From assembly GCA_002315315.1 (NCBI GenBank), contig DCGT01000013.1, positions 6,337-42,462 of the forward strand: a stretch of 36,126 nucleotides of DNA, given 5' to 3'. Below the pieces are notes generated by a model. The model did not search any database. It was not told where the DNA came from and worked only from the letters and a program-made list of their open reading frames with translations. This DNA is from Faecalibacterium sp. UBA1771 (GTDB lineage: Bacteria; Bacillota; Clostridia; Oscillospirales; Ruminococcaceae). The position numbers and the translations under genes are program-made. Of the stretch, positions 16,978 through 25,370 are shown piece by piece; position 1 is the first letter of the stretch; each line of letters opens with the position of its first letter.

Positions 16978-17832
16978 TCATTCGGCGATGAACAGTCGAT
17001 CTGCCGAGGCAGGTATTTGCATTTCGGTGTTGCTCCTTCCCGTGACAGACTGCGGCGCGGGTGCAGACTGCTTTTCTCTTTTAAGCGGGATTCTGACTGC
17101 ATACTCTATGCTTCCCGCCCGGTCGGTGCGCTTTACCGTTGCATTAACGCCGGCGCGATTCATCGTTTCAACAGCCTTTACTATCGTATTCAGAAAAATT
17201 CTCACGTCCTTAACAATAAATCTGCGGTTGGAATCATCCTCACTCAGCTCCTTTAAAAGCAGCTCGGTGCGAATCGCGCTCGCCTTGCCCGCCGCCGCTT
17301 TGCCGAGCAGACGCTCCCGCTCGGACGGTGCAAGCGCGGCAAGACGGAGCACCGCCGCCGTTTCGATTTCGGCACGTCGGCAGATAGCCCTATCATCGTC
17401 GGTCAGCGACAAAAGTCGCAGATAATCATCAATTACCCTGTCGGGAATACAAAGCTCGTCGGAAAGTCTCTCTCTGCCCATACTTTCGGTCAGCTTTTCG
17501 AGTCTGTCTGCCGTTTCAAAGCAGTCATCGGTCTGTGAACCTATTGCCTGAACGAGCGACAACAGCTCACAGTGCTCCACCTCACCTCCGACAACCATTG
17601 CCGGCACGCGACGGATACCGCACAGCCTTGCAGACATAACGGTGCTCTGACCTCTCAGCAAACGATAGCCTGCCGCCGTTTTGCGCACCGTCACCGGCGA
17701 CGTCGCTCCCCATTTTTCGGTTAGAATATACTGCCTTTCAAGCAAGCCCGCATTCGGCTTTTCCTCACACATCAGGATTCTGTTCACCGGAATACGGCGA
17801 AGAATAAAGCTCTCCGATTTATGTTTTGTCAT
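16978..17832 (-). CDS. ParB/Noc-like protein with degenerate nucleotide-binding box
   Basis: With start ATG 17832 the protein has 284 residues. The N-terminal half follows the ParB/Noc pattern: RRIPVNRI (12-19), SPVTVR (45-50), a GYRLLRG strand, then SARLCGIRRVP and an HTH region with VIDDYLRLLSL. The family's GERR box, which binds CTP, reads GQST at 61-64, so normal CTP-driven clamping is doubtful. The C-terminal part has an EYAVRIPL strand and a polar tail. Location after mnmG and rsmG is the usual place for noc/parB near oriC. An earlier in-frame ATG at 17928 would add 32 hydrophobic residues without an SD; 17832 has AGGCGGT 8 bases upstream and matches the usual domain start. No parA is next to it. 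Confidence 0.78.
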   Translation of the reverse strand: MTKHKSESFILRRIPVNRILMCEEKPNAGLLERQYILTEKWGATSPVTVRKTAAGYRLLRGQSTVMSARLCGIRRVPAMVVGGEVEHCELLSLVQAIGSQTDDCFETADRLEKLTESMGRERLSDELCIPDRVIDDYLRLLSLTDDDRAICRRAEIETAAVLRLAALAPSERERLLGKAAAGKASAIRTELLLKELSEDDSNRRFIVKDVRIFLNTIVKAVETMNRAGVNATVKRTDRAGSIEYAVRIPLKREKQSAPAPQSVTGRSNTEMQIPASADRLFIAE

Positions 17833-17833
17833 T

Positions 17834-17912
17834 TTATTTACCGCCTTACAAAAAATGAAATAAATTAAAAACCACCGCAGCTGATTTAACGATAGCATAC
17901 GGCGGTAAATAA
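17834..17912 (-). promoter_or_regulatory. 12-bp inverted repeat that covers the SD of the parB-like gene
   Basis: TTATTTACCGCC (17834-17845 on the plus strand) has its exact complement at 17901-17912, separated by 55 bases. In the minus-strand mRNA the downstream arm contains the SD GGCGGT immediately before ATG 17832, so pairing would block ribosome access. The intervening 55 bases show no tRNA-like or known riboswitch pattern. Confidence 0.55.
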
Positions 17913-17964
17913 TTACAGGTTTTTTCATCGCGCACTGCGAGCGGATTTGCGGCGGTACGACAAT

Positions 17965-18666
17965 TCAAAGCGGTTTTTCGGTTATTTTTTTGGACTGTCT
18001 CGGATATTTTGTCGGGGTTTGCGATATTTTTTCGACTATGACCAGTGTTCTCGACGAACCGTCGGGCAACGAAAACCGCTCTACACGGTTCACCCTGCCG
18101 CCGAGAGTCTTCACGGCGTTCATACCTATGTCAAGCTCGTTGTTTTCGCCCTTCATCGCTATGAAATATCCCCCCACCGCGACAAGCGGCATACAGTATT
18201 CGGCAAGCGCGGCAAGATTGGCGACGGCTCTTGCGACAACACAGTCAAAGCTCTCCCGCCTTTCGCCTCTCGCGATTTCCTCGGCTCTGCCGTGAAGCAC
18301 CGATGCATTTTCGATACCGCTTGCTTTGAGCGCTTCGGCGACAAAATCCAGCTTTTTCCTTGTGGAATCAATCATTACAACACTGCAATCGGGCTTGTAG
18401 GCGGCGATAACACTGCCGGGGAAACCCCCACCGGTACCGACGTCGGCAACTCTGCCGCGCATCTCGTTCTGCTTGGCGGCAGCGAGCGAATCCACAATAT
18501 GCTTTACCTCGGCTTCGTCCGGCTCGGTTATGGCAGTGAGATTCAGGACACGGTTTTTATCGAGCATTAGCTCACAGTACCTAATCATTTTCCCCGCTCT
18601 TTCGGCGTCGAGCGGTATATTCAGCTGTGCGGCGTGTGCCGTCAGACTATTAATATCTATTGACAT
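17965..18666 (-). CDS. rsmG: 16S rRNA (guanine-N7) methyltransferase RsmG
   Basis: RsmG methylates the N7 of G527 (E. coli numbering) in 16S rRNA using S-adenosylmethionine. Motif I reads DVGTGGGFPG (75-84), followed by VMIDSTRKK and CVVARAVANL, all characteristic of the family. From ATG 18666 it has 233 residues; the last 15 or so (TPTKYPRQSKKITEKPL) form a basic tail. The start was chosen because GGGAGGAG lies just before 18666. A second ATG at 18681 overlaps the mnmG stop as ATGA and would add five residues (MTGGA); it encodes part of the SD. The gene is in one operon with mnmG. Confidence 0.93.
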   Translation of the reverse strand: MSIDINSLTAHAAQLNIPLDAERAGKMIRYCELMLDKNRVLNLTAITEPDEAEVKHIVDSLAAAKQNEMRGRVADVGTGGGFPGSVIAAYKPDCSVVMIDSTRKKLDFVAEALKASGIENASVLHGRAEEIARGERRESFDCVVARAVANLAALAEYCMPLVAVGGYFIAMKGENNELDIGMNAVKTLGGRVNRVERFSLPDGSSRTLVIVEKISQTPTKYPRQSKKITEKPL

Positions 18667-18677
18667 TGCTCCTCCCG

Positions 18678-21326
18678 TCATTCACCCTTGACATAATATG
18701 CCGTATATTCACCGCTCGGTCTGTATCCGAGAGATTCGGCAATGTGTGCCGATACGGTATTTGCGGCGTCCCAGCATGGGATCAGACCGCGCTCGCGGCA
18801 TTTGAGAATCATTGCGGAACTGACGGCTCTCGCGATACCTTTGCGGCGCATATCCTCTCTGACCTCCAATGCAACCTCACAGCCATCACTGTACACGGTA
18901 TATGCCGCCGCTCCGCCGATGATTTCACCATCCTTTGCGGCAAATGCTCCGACCGATCGTTTCAAATAGTCCTCATAGCCGTCGTAATTTATGACAAACT
19001 CGTTAAAATCGGCATTCTTTTTAAGAGCATTGAACTGCTCATGCGACAGCTCGTAAAAAATCTCAACACCGTCGGGCAGCTCTCCTGAGTATTCTCTCAG
19101 CTTATCGTCGGTTATATCGGGCTGAATATGCTCAAACGCATATCTTGTCGCTCTTACCGCATCGGGAAAACCGTTCTCTATCAGCTTACTCCACTCATCG
19201 TTTCTGCCGATAATGCAGACATTTCTCGGTGAACGGGACCTCACGGCGGCTTCGATAAGCTCGGCTCCGTGTGCCTCGGTGTCGCCCGCCGCCGCAAGTA
19301 TATCACCCACGGCAAGTACCGCGGCGCGCGGCTCCTCGGTATCGTCAACGAACGCTCTGCCGAATACACCCTCGAGACCGCTGTCAATGCAGGTCAGAAT
19401 GCTCCAGCCGTCGAACATCGGTCTCAGCACTTCTCTCTCTCCGCGGCGAAGCTCGTGAACACGCTCTCTGCGGCGCTTGGACATCCACACCGACAATACC
19501 GAAATATCGGCGGGGTTGACTCCGCTTATGCGCAGTGCCTGACCCATCGTAAGCGGCTTGATATCATTCAGCTTGATTGCCGCCTCGGTGCGCAGTCCGA
19601 CTATCGAGCGATAGTCGATTTCGGCGGACAGCGGGGTCGTTTCAAGTCTTTTCTGCTTGTCGATCTGCGAATACTGTCTCTTGAGATATCCCTCGTATTT
19701 GATTTCCACTGCCGCCTTTTCGGCAATGTCGCGGCGCGGTCGACCGGGGTCGAACGGCGCAAGGTCATCCTGCGAAATGCCCGGTCGGCGCAGAAGGGAG
19801 TCAAGCGTCAGCGGCGCGGTCGGTCTGTCAAATCCCTTTTCGACCAGCATATCGGACAGCTCCGGTGTCGGCTTTACCGATGTTGTGCGCAAACGCTCCA
19901 GCTCGCGGCTGAGCATTTCGGTATTGTCGAGGAATATTTTATATTTGTCGGCGTCGACCAATCCCAGCTCGCGTCCTACGGGACACAGACGGCGGTCGGC
20001 GTTGTCCTGACGAAGCACAAGGCGGTACTCGCTTCTCGAAGTCATCATTCTGTACGGGTCACGAACGCCCTTGGTAACCAAATCGTCAATAAGCGTGCCG
20101 ATATATCCGCTATCACGACCGAGAATAAGCGGTTTTCTGCCCAAAACCTTGTGAGCGGCGTTTACGCCTGCCACAAAGCCCTGTGCCGCCGCCTCCTCAT
20201 AGCCGGAGGTTCCGTTGAACTGTCCCGCTCCGAACAGTCCGGAAATCTTTTTGCTCTCAAGCGTGGCATACAGCTCAAGCGGGTCACAGCAATCATATTC
20301 GATAGCGTAGGCGGGGCGCATTATCTCGACCTTTTCAAGTCCCTTTATCGTGTGATAAAACATAAGCTGCACATCGAGAGGAAGCGAGCTGCTCATACCC
20401 TGCAGATACATCTCATCGGTATTCAGACCGCACGGCTCAACAAAAAACTGATGCCTTGCGCGGTCGGGGAAACGCACTACTTTATCCTCAAGCGACGGAC
20501 AATAGCGAGGACCGATGCCCTCAATCATACCGCCGTACAGCGGCGAACGGTCAAGATTGGCGCGTATAACCTCGTGGGTCGTCTCATTGGTATAGCCTAT
20601 ATAACAGCTCACCTTGTTGGTAATTTCACGCTTGTTGTCAAAGCAGAACGGCGTGATAATACTGTCACCGTCCTGGCGATCAAGCACCGAAAAATCTATG
20701 CTTCTGCGGTGAACACGCGCCGGTGTCCCCGTCTTGAAGCGGCGAAGAGACAGACCGAGCGAGCGCAGAGAATCGGTAAGCCCTATGGCGGCAGTGGTTC
20801 CGTCCGGCCCCGAAACCTTAGACGACTCTCCTACAAATATCTTGCCTCCGAGATATGTTCCGGTGGCTATAACAACCGATTTTGTCGGGTAAATTCCTCC
20901 GAGCTTGGTATTGACGGCACGCACCGCACCGTTCTCAACCTCTATGCCCACTATTTCGTCTTGAATAATATAAAGGTTATCCTGCGACTCGAGCGCCGAC
21001 TTCATATAGGCGTGATAGGCTCTGCGGTCGCTCTGAACGCGCAGAGAATGAACGGCGGGACCCTTGGTCATATTCAGCATACGGCTCTGCAGAGTGGTTG
21101 CATCTGCGGCTCTGCCCATCTCTCCGCCGAGCGCATCAAGCTCAAATACTATATGACCCTTTGCGGTACCGCCTATCGACGGATTGCAGGGCATATTCCC
21201 GATAGCATCGAGTGTAATGGTAAATATGGCGGTCTTGGCTCCTATTCTTGCTGCAGCAAGTGCCGCCTCGATTCCGGCATGACCGGCGCCGACGACCGCA
21301 ACATCAAAGCTTTCAAATTCAAACAT
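18678..21326 (-). CDS. mnmG: MnmG (GidA) tRNA-U34 modification enzyme fused to a C-terminal GNAT acetyltransferase
   Basis: The frame encodes 882 residues, against about 630 for ordinary MnmG. Residues 1-623 are a complete MnmG: FAD site GAGHAG (13-18), GGTAKGH, an HRRSIDF stretch, and the family's C-terminal block GLRTEA...RISGVNPADIS ending in MSKRRRERV. With MnmE, MnmG installs the 5-carboxymethylaminomethyl group on U34 of certain tRNAs. Residues 625-882 form a full GNAT domain of the type found as stand-alone proteins in Clostridia: PMFDG start, FVDD, RRKGIA acetyl-CoA loop (827-832), CWDAAN and LGYRPSGEYTAYYV. No stop or good internal start separates the parts. ATG 21326 (SD GGAAG) is preferred over TTG 21332. 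mnmE is not in the window. Confidence 0.93.
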   Translation of the reverse strand: MFEFESFDVAVVGAGHAGIEAALAAARIGAKTAIFTITLDAIGNMPCNPSIGGTAKGHIVFELDALGGEMGRAADATTLQSRMLNMTKGPAVHSLRVQSDRRAYHAYMKSALESQDNLYIIQDEIVGIEVENGAVRAVNTKLGGIYPTKSVVIATGTYLGGKIFVGESSKVSGPDGTTAAIGLTDSLRSLGLSLRRFKTGTPARVHRRSIDFSVLDRQDGDSIITPFCFDNKREITNKVSCYIGYTNETTHEVIRANLDRSPLYGGMIEGIGPRYCPSLEDKVVRFPDRARHQFFVEPCGLNTDEMYLQGMSSSLPLDVQLMFYHTIKGLEKVEIMRPAYAIEYDCCDPLELYATLESKKISGLFGAGQFNGTSGYEEAAAQGFVAGVNAAHKVLGRKPLILGRDSGYIGTLIDDLVTKGVRDPYRMMTSRSEYRLVLRQDNADRRLCPVGRELGLVDADKYKIFLDNTEMLSRELERLRTTSVKPTPELSDMLVEKGFDRPTAPLTLDSLLRRPGISQDDLAPFDPGRPRRDIAEKAAVEIKYEGYLKRQYSQIDKQKRLETTPLSAEIDYRSIVGLRTEAAIKLNDIKPLTMGQALRISGVNPADISVLSVWMSKRRRERVHELRRGEREVLRPMFDGWSILTCIDSGLEGVFGRAFVDDTEEPRAAVLAVGDILAAAGDTEAHGAELIEAAVRSRSPRNVCIIGRNDEWSKLIENGFPDAVRATRYAFEHIQPDITDDKLREYSGELPDGVEIFYELSHEQFNALKKNADFNEFVINYDGYEDYLKRSVGAFAAKDGEIIGGAAAYTVYSDGCEVALEVREDMRRKGIARAVSSAMILKCRERGLIPCWDAANTVSAHIAESLGYRPSGEYTAYYVKGE

Positions 21327-21355
21327 AAGCAAACAACTTCCTTTTCCGAAAAGGT

Positions 21356-21381
21356 GTACCGCTCCCGAAATACCGCGGTAC
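21356..21381. promoter_or_regulatory. Palindrome cluster at the mnmG transcription start
   Basis: TACCGCGGTA (21371-21380) is a perfect 10-bp palindrome. The half-site GTACCGC recurs at 21356-21362 and pairs with GCGGTAC (21375-21381). On the minus strand this begins right at the predicted +1, so it is either an operator or a leader hairpin. Confidence 0.45.
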
Positions 21382-21387
21382 TATATA

Positions 21388-21416
21388 ATTATACAATCAT
21401 TTGCACTTCCTTACAA
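21388..21416 (-). promoter_or_regulatory. Promoter of the mnmG-rsmG operon
   Basis: TTGTAA (21411-21416) and a perfect TATAAT (21388-21393) are 17 bases apart on the minus strand. The predicted start near 21381 leaves a leader of about 55 bases. Confidence 0.65.
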
Positions 21417-21462
21417 TAACAATCAATCGCCGAAATAATACTCCTGCCGCAAGGGTATAATT

Positions 21463-21489
21463 AAAGCCCCGACGCTGTGTCAGGGCTTT
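21463..21489 (-). terminator. Terminator of the GH3 gene
   Basis: Arms 21463-21473 and 21479-21489 pair over 11 bp on the minus-strand RNA, with one G-U pair that would be a mismatch on the plus strand. The loop is 5 bases and the tail is TTTAATT. It lies 18 bases past the gene. Confidence 0.65.
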
Positions 21490-21506
21490 GCTTATGATTT
21501 AAACCG

Positions 21507-23855
21507 TCAACCATCAAGTCTTTTGCGGTTGGGGGATTTAGTGTATTTATCAAAGCGGAACATCGCGCCGAACGAAGCAAACACCTTGCCGTTGGCGAGC
21601 AGTACCCTTGCCCTCACACGACGGTTGGACAGCGATCCGCCCGACAGCGAGCACAACACTCTAAGCGGCATATCCGCTTGCGGGAAGCCGATGTCACCGT
21701 TAATTTTGGCGGTTGCTTCGGCAACGGCGTACATTACTCTGCCGATAAAAGACGGTTTGAGCTCGGACAATGTGGAATTGCCTGTAAACGGTCTGTGCGG
21801 CATCTCCTTGGGCAGCTCGCCGAGCAGCTTTTCAAACTCCGCATCGCTGACCGAAGCGGCTTTTTTCGGGTCGGTTTCGACAAAGCCGTGCAGCTCGTCG
21901 CCCTCTACCGACACTCTGGCAACCGCTCTTATATCACGGCTGCTTGACGCCGCCATAATGTAATATTCGTCAGGGTCGACGTGCCATATACCGTCACGAG
22001 CATAAACTGAGAAATCCATCATCGTCAGCTCGAATTTCAAAAATGTGGTCTGACCGGGCAGCAGAATGACCTTTTCAAAGCCTTTAAGCTGTTTTTGATC
22101 CGACTTGGTCTTGCCGACGTAAAGCTGAACGACCTCGGCTCCGCAAAGCGCTCCGGTATTTCGTACCCCCACGGTAGCGCACAGTGTTCCCTTACGACTG
22201 CCGTATCCGAGCGATATGCCGAGATATTCAAAGGTTGTATATGAAAGTCCGTAACCGAACGGGAACAACGGATCGACGCCCGCCGCGTCAAAGTAGCGGT
22301 AACCGACCCATACGCCCTCGCGGTATTCGGAATTTTTACGGTTTTTATTGTAATAAGCGTTGGCAGGCACGTTATTGAGACGGCGAGGCCATGTTTCGGC
22401 AAGCTTGCCGGACGGAATAACGCGTCCCGTCAGGATATCGGCGGCGGCTTCTCCGGCCGCTTCACCTGCAAGTCCCATAAGCAGTATGGAGCTGACTCGC
22501 CTTTCAAACGGCAGCTCGACCGGCGAACCGACACAGAGCAGTACCGAAACCCTTATATCATCGAGCAAAAGCTGGTCGACAAGCTTCAGAACACCGTCCG
22601 GCAGTGAAAGCGAGGAGCGATCTACGCCCTCTGTCTGCTCTCCGTAAGGCAGGTTGATGACGACAACGGTAATATCTCCGCCTCTTGCCGTTTCTCTCGC
22701 CTCACGAATCATCATATCGTTGGTCGTACCGTCATCGTTACAGCCGGCACTGTACGACACCTCGAAGCCGCGTTCTTTGAGACAGGCGACAAAATTCACG
22801 TCATCACAATCAATCTGCGAGCTATCGCCCTGAATGGTCAGCTTCTCGGCAGAAGCCCCTATTACGGCTATGCGTGTCCCCTTTTGTATCGGAAGCGAAC
22901 CGTCGTTTTTGAGCAGCACCGCCGACTCTCCGGCGGCAATTCTTGCCTCTCTCGGATGCCTTTCGCTGAAAAGACCCGAATTCTTTTTATTTCTCTTGCA
23001 GGAAATCGACAGCTCAACTATACGCTTTGCCGTTTCGTCGAGCACCGACTCCGACAGCTCTCCCGAGCGAACCGCCTCAATAATCTGCTCGGTGGTCGCG
23101 GAGGTTTTGCCCGGCATTTCAATGTCAAGCGACGCTTTGAGTGCGGCTATTCGGTCATTCACGGCTCCGAAATCGCTCATCACTACGCCGTTAAAGCCGA
23201 ATTTATCGCGCAGCTTCTCCCTAATGAGGTTATCGCTCTCAGAGCAGTATTCGCCGTTTACACGGTTGACTGCTGTCATAACGGCGGCGGGTTGTGACTT
23301 TTTGAGCGCGATTCGGAAAGGCTCCAGATATATCTCGTTCAGTGTGCGTTCATCGACACAACTGTTGGCGACATAGCGTTTGTTTTCGGTGTTGCCGCAG
23401 ACGAAATGACGCAGACATCCCTCCACTCCCGTTCTGTCAAGTCCGTTTATGTATGCCGCGCCCAGCTCACCCGCGACAAGCGGATCCTCGGAAAAATACT
23501 CGAAGTTCCTGCCGCCTATCGGGTTGCGCTTGATACTCAGGGACGGAGCAAGCAGCAGCGAAACTCCCTTTTCGGAAGCCTCCCTGCCGATTGCACCGGC
23601 AACATCGGAAACAAGCGTGCGGTCGAAAGAGCAGGCAAGCGCAGACGGACTCGGAAAACAGGTCGACCGACATTCCTTACCGTCAAGCGTCAGAACACCG
23701 TGCGAACCGTCGGCAACGGTCACGGATCCGAGCTCATAGTCGGGCATCGGCTCGATATGACTGAAATCGGCTCCTGAACAAAGCAAGGCTTTTTCCTCAA
23801 GCGACAGCTTGGAAACGATTTCTTCAGCCTGCGATTTAATATCTGTAAAGCCCAA
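21507..23855 (-). CDS. GH3 beta-glycosidase (beta-glucosidase/xylosidase type), intracellular
   Basis: The 782-residue protein is a full-length retaining exo-glycosidase. The nucleophile is Asp228 in VVMSDFGAVNDR; GGRNFEYFSEDP (115-126) and LRHFVCGN are the other GH3 substrate-site motifs. The second alpha/beta domain carries AVIGASAE and PYGEQTEGVDR, and a fibronectin III-like domain follows near 560-640 (GVRNTGALCGAEVVQLYV). About 100 further residues at the C-terminus are unassigned. No signal peptide is present, so it cleaves imported disaccharides or oligosaccharides. GTG 23864 lies inside the SD (GAGGTG); the start is placed at TTG 23855, six bases beyond it, though the GTG cannot be excluded. 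It stands as a single gene between its own promoter and terminator. Confidence 0.93.
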   Translation of the reverse strand: MGFTDIKSQAEEIVSKLSLEEKALLCSGADFSHIEPMPDYELGSVTVADGSHGVLTLDGKECRSTCFPSPSALACSFDRTLVSDVAGAIGREASEKGVSLLLAPSLSIKRNPIGGRNFEYFSEDPLVAGELGAAYINGLDRTGVEGCLRHFVCGNTENKRYVANSCVDERTLNEIYLEPFRIALKKSQPAAVMTAVNRVNGEYCSESDNLIREKLRDKFGFNGVVMSDFGAVNDRIAALKASLDIEMPGKTSATTEQIIEAVRSGELSESVLDETAKRIVELSISCKRNKKNSGLFSERHPREARIAAGESAVLLKNDGSLPIQKGTRIAVIGASAEKLTIQGDSSQIDCDDVNFVACLKERGFEVSYSAGCNDDGTTNDMMIREARETARGGDITVVVINLPYGEQTEGVDRSSLSLPDGVLKLVDQLLLDDIRVSVLLCVGSPVELPFERRVSSILLMGLAGEAAGEAAADILTGRVIPSGKLAETWPRRLNNVPANAYYNKNRKNSEYREGVWVGYRYFDAAGVDPLFPFGYGLSYTTFEYLGISLGYGSRKGTLCATVGVRNTGALCGAEVVQLYVGKTKSDQKQLKGFEKVILLPGQTTFLKFELTMMDFSVYARDGIWHVDPDEYYIMAASSSRDIRAVARVSVEGDELHGFVETDPKKAASVSDAEFEKLLGELPKEMPHRPFTGNSTLSELKPSFIGRVMYAVAEATAKINGDIGFPQADMPLRVLCSLSGGSLSNRRVRARVLLANGKVFASFGAMFRFDKYTKSPNRKRLDG

Positions 23856-23876
23856 TAGTTTCACCTCATATTAATC

Positions 23877-23904
23877 TCAAATTAAAAACGACATTTTAAT
23901 TTGA
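23877..23904. repeat. 11-bp inverted repeat in the GH3 leader
   Basis: TCAAATTAAAA (23877-23887) and its exact complement (23894-23904) enclose 6 bases. In the minus-strand mRNA this AT-rich hairpin ends about 10 bases before the SD, where it could affect translation; it may equally be an operator. Confidence 0.5.
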
Positions 23905-23947
23905 CCTTTTAAACACTGCTGCGACGCCGCAAAATAAATACCCGTTA

Positions 23948-23974
23948 ATTATAACACAAAACAAAACATTTTGT
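23948..23974 (-). promoter_or_regulatory. GH3 promoter with palindromic operator candidate
   Basis: On the minus strand TATAAT (23948-23953) is preceded by an extended TGT. No good -35 is seen; instead the palindrome ACAAAACATTTTGT (23961-23974) covers that position, as an activator or repressor site would. The leader is about 85 bases. Confidence 0.5.
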
Positions 23975-24008
23975 ATGCTTTAATTCAAACAGACGGCTTT
24001 TGCACAAT

Positions 24009-25367
24009 TCAATTTCTCAGGCTGTTAATCGGCGCGGGGATTCTGCCGCCACGCGCAATAAATTCCTCGCTCGACCATTTGCTGATCGGCATTATGGGTG
24101 CCGACCCAAACAAACCGCCGAACTCTATGCTGTCACCGACCGCTTTGCCGACTGCGGGAATAACTCTGACGGCGGTCGTTTTGTTGTTAATCATACCTAT
24201 TGCCGCTTCATCGGCTATCAGCGCCGAAATGGTAGAGGCGGGTGTATCACCGGGAACAGCAACCATATCAATGCCGACCGAGCATACGCAGGTCATTGCC
24301 TCTAACTTTTCGAGTGACAGACTGCCGCGCTGTACGGCATTAATCATTCCGGCGTCCTCGCTGACGGGTATAAACGCTCCCGACAGACCGCCGACATGGC
24401 TTGATGCCATTACACCGCCCTTTTTGACGGCATCATTCAACAGAGCAAGTGCCGCGGTGGTTCCGCAGGCCCCGCAGCTTTCAAGTCCCATAAGCTCAAG
24501 AATATCCGCCACCGAGTCACCCACGGCGGGGGTAGGGGCAAGCGAAAGGTCGACAACGCCGAACGGATATCCGAGACGGTCGCTCGCCTCTCTTGCGACC
24601 AGCTGACCTACGCGTGTTATCTGAAACGCAGTGCGCTTAATCGTCTCGGCAACCTCGTCAAACGAGCGGTTCTTGCAGCTTTGCAGTGCATTCGCAACCA
24701 CTCCGGGTCCCGATACGCCGACGTTAATGACACATTCCGGCTCACCGTCGCCGTGGAATGCACCCGCCATAAACGGGTTATCCTCCACCGCATTGGCAAA
24801 CACTACCAGCTTCATGCAGGCGGAGCTGTTATCATCGGCAGTCAACTCGGCGCATTTCTTTATCGTTTCTCCCATAAGCTTTACCGCGTCCATATTTATT
24901 CCGGCACGCGTAGTCGCAACATTTACCGATGAGCATACCCGTGTCGTGGTGGAAAGCGCGGTGGGAATAGAGTCAATAAGACGGCGGTCACCGTTAGTCA
25001 TACCCTTGTGCACGAGTGCGGAATAGCCACCTATGTAGTTCACATCGACATCTATCGCCGCCTGCTCGAGTGCATGTGCAAGCGGAGAAATATCGTCACA
25101 GCGACAGCTTTCGCCGACGATTGCGATAGGCGTTACCGAAATTCTTTTGTTGACTATGGGAATACCGAATTCGTGCTCGATATCATCTCCTGTTTTTACC
25201 AAATCCTTTGCCATACGGGTTATCTTTTCGTAAATCTTTTCACCGCAGCGGCTGACGCTCTCGTCGGCGCAGTCGCGCAGCGAAATACCCATGGTAATGG
25301 TTCTGACATCAAGGTGCTGACGGTCAATCATCTCGATTGTTTTGACAATATCTCTTGTATCAATCAT
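24009..25367 (-). CDS. UPF0210/PFL-like family protein (DUF711)
   Basis: The 452-residue protein belongs to the widespread UPF0210 family, annotated as PFL-like because of distant similarity to glycyl-radical formate lyases; the reaction is unknown. Characteristic stretches are RTITMGISLRDC (near 22-33), NVGVSGPGVV (about 223-232), VDLSLAPTPAVGDSVADI (about 278-295) and MINNKTTAVRVIP near the C-terminus. Cys-rich segments include ESCGACGTTAAL. No signal peptide or membrane helix is visible, so it is cytoplasmic. It starts only 3 bases after the stop of the ACT-domain gene, a pairing conserved in many Firmicutes, which suggests that the ACT protein senses a ligand for it. It is the second and last gene of that unit. 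Confidence 0.9.
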   Translation of the reverse strand: MIDTRDIVKTIEMIDRQHLDVRTITMGISLRDCADESVSRCGEKIYEKITRMAKDLVKTGDDIEHEFGIPIVNKRISVTPIAIVGESCRCDDISPLAHALEQAAIDVDVNYIGGYSALVHKGMTNGDRRLIDSIPTALSTTTRVCSSVNVATTRAGINMDAVKLMGETIKKCAELTADDNSSACMKLVVFANAVEDNPFMAGAFHGDGEPECVINVGVSGPGVVANALQSCKNRSFDEVAETIKRTAFQITRVGQLVAREASDRLGYPFGVVDLSLAPTPAVGDSVADILELMGLESCGACGTTAALALLNDAVKKGGVMASSHVGGLSGAFIPVSEDAGMINAVQRGSLSLEKLEAMTCVCSVGIDMVAVPGDTPASTISALIADEAAIGMINNKTTAVRVIPAVGKAVGDSIEFGGLFGSAPIMPISKWSSEEFIARGGRIPAPINSLRN

Positions 25368-25370
25368 CGC

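Noticed and set aside
17833..17928. N-terminal extension of the parB-like protein from ATG 17928
   Set aside because: It adds 32 hydrophobic residues not expected in the family and lacks an SD; kept only as an alternative.
19269..21419. 716-residue open frame on the plus strand opposite mnmG
   Set aside because: It lies fully antisense to a certain gene, has no family resemblance or SD, and is explained by the codon bias of mnmG leaving few stops on the other strand.
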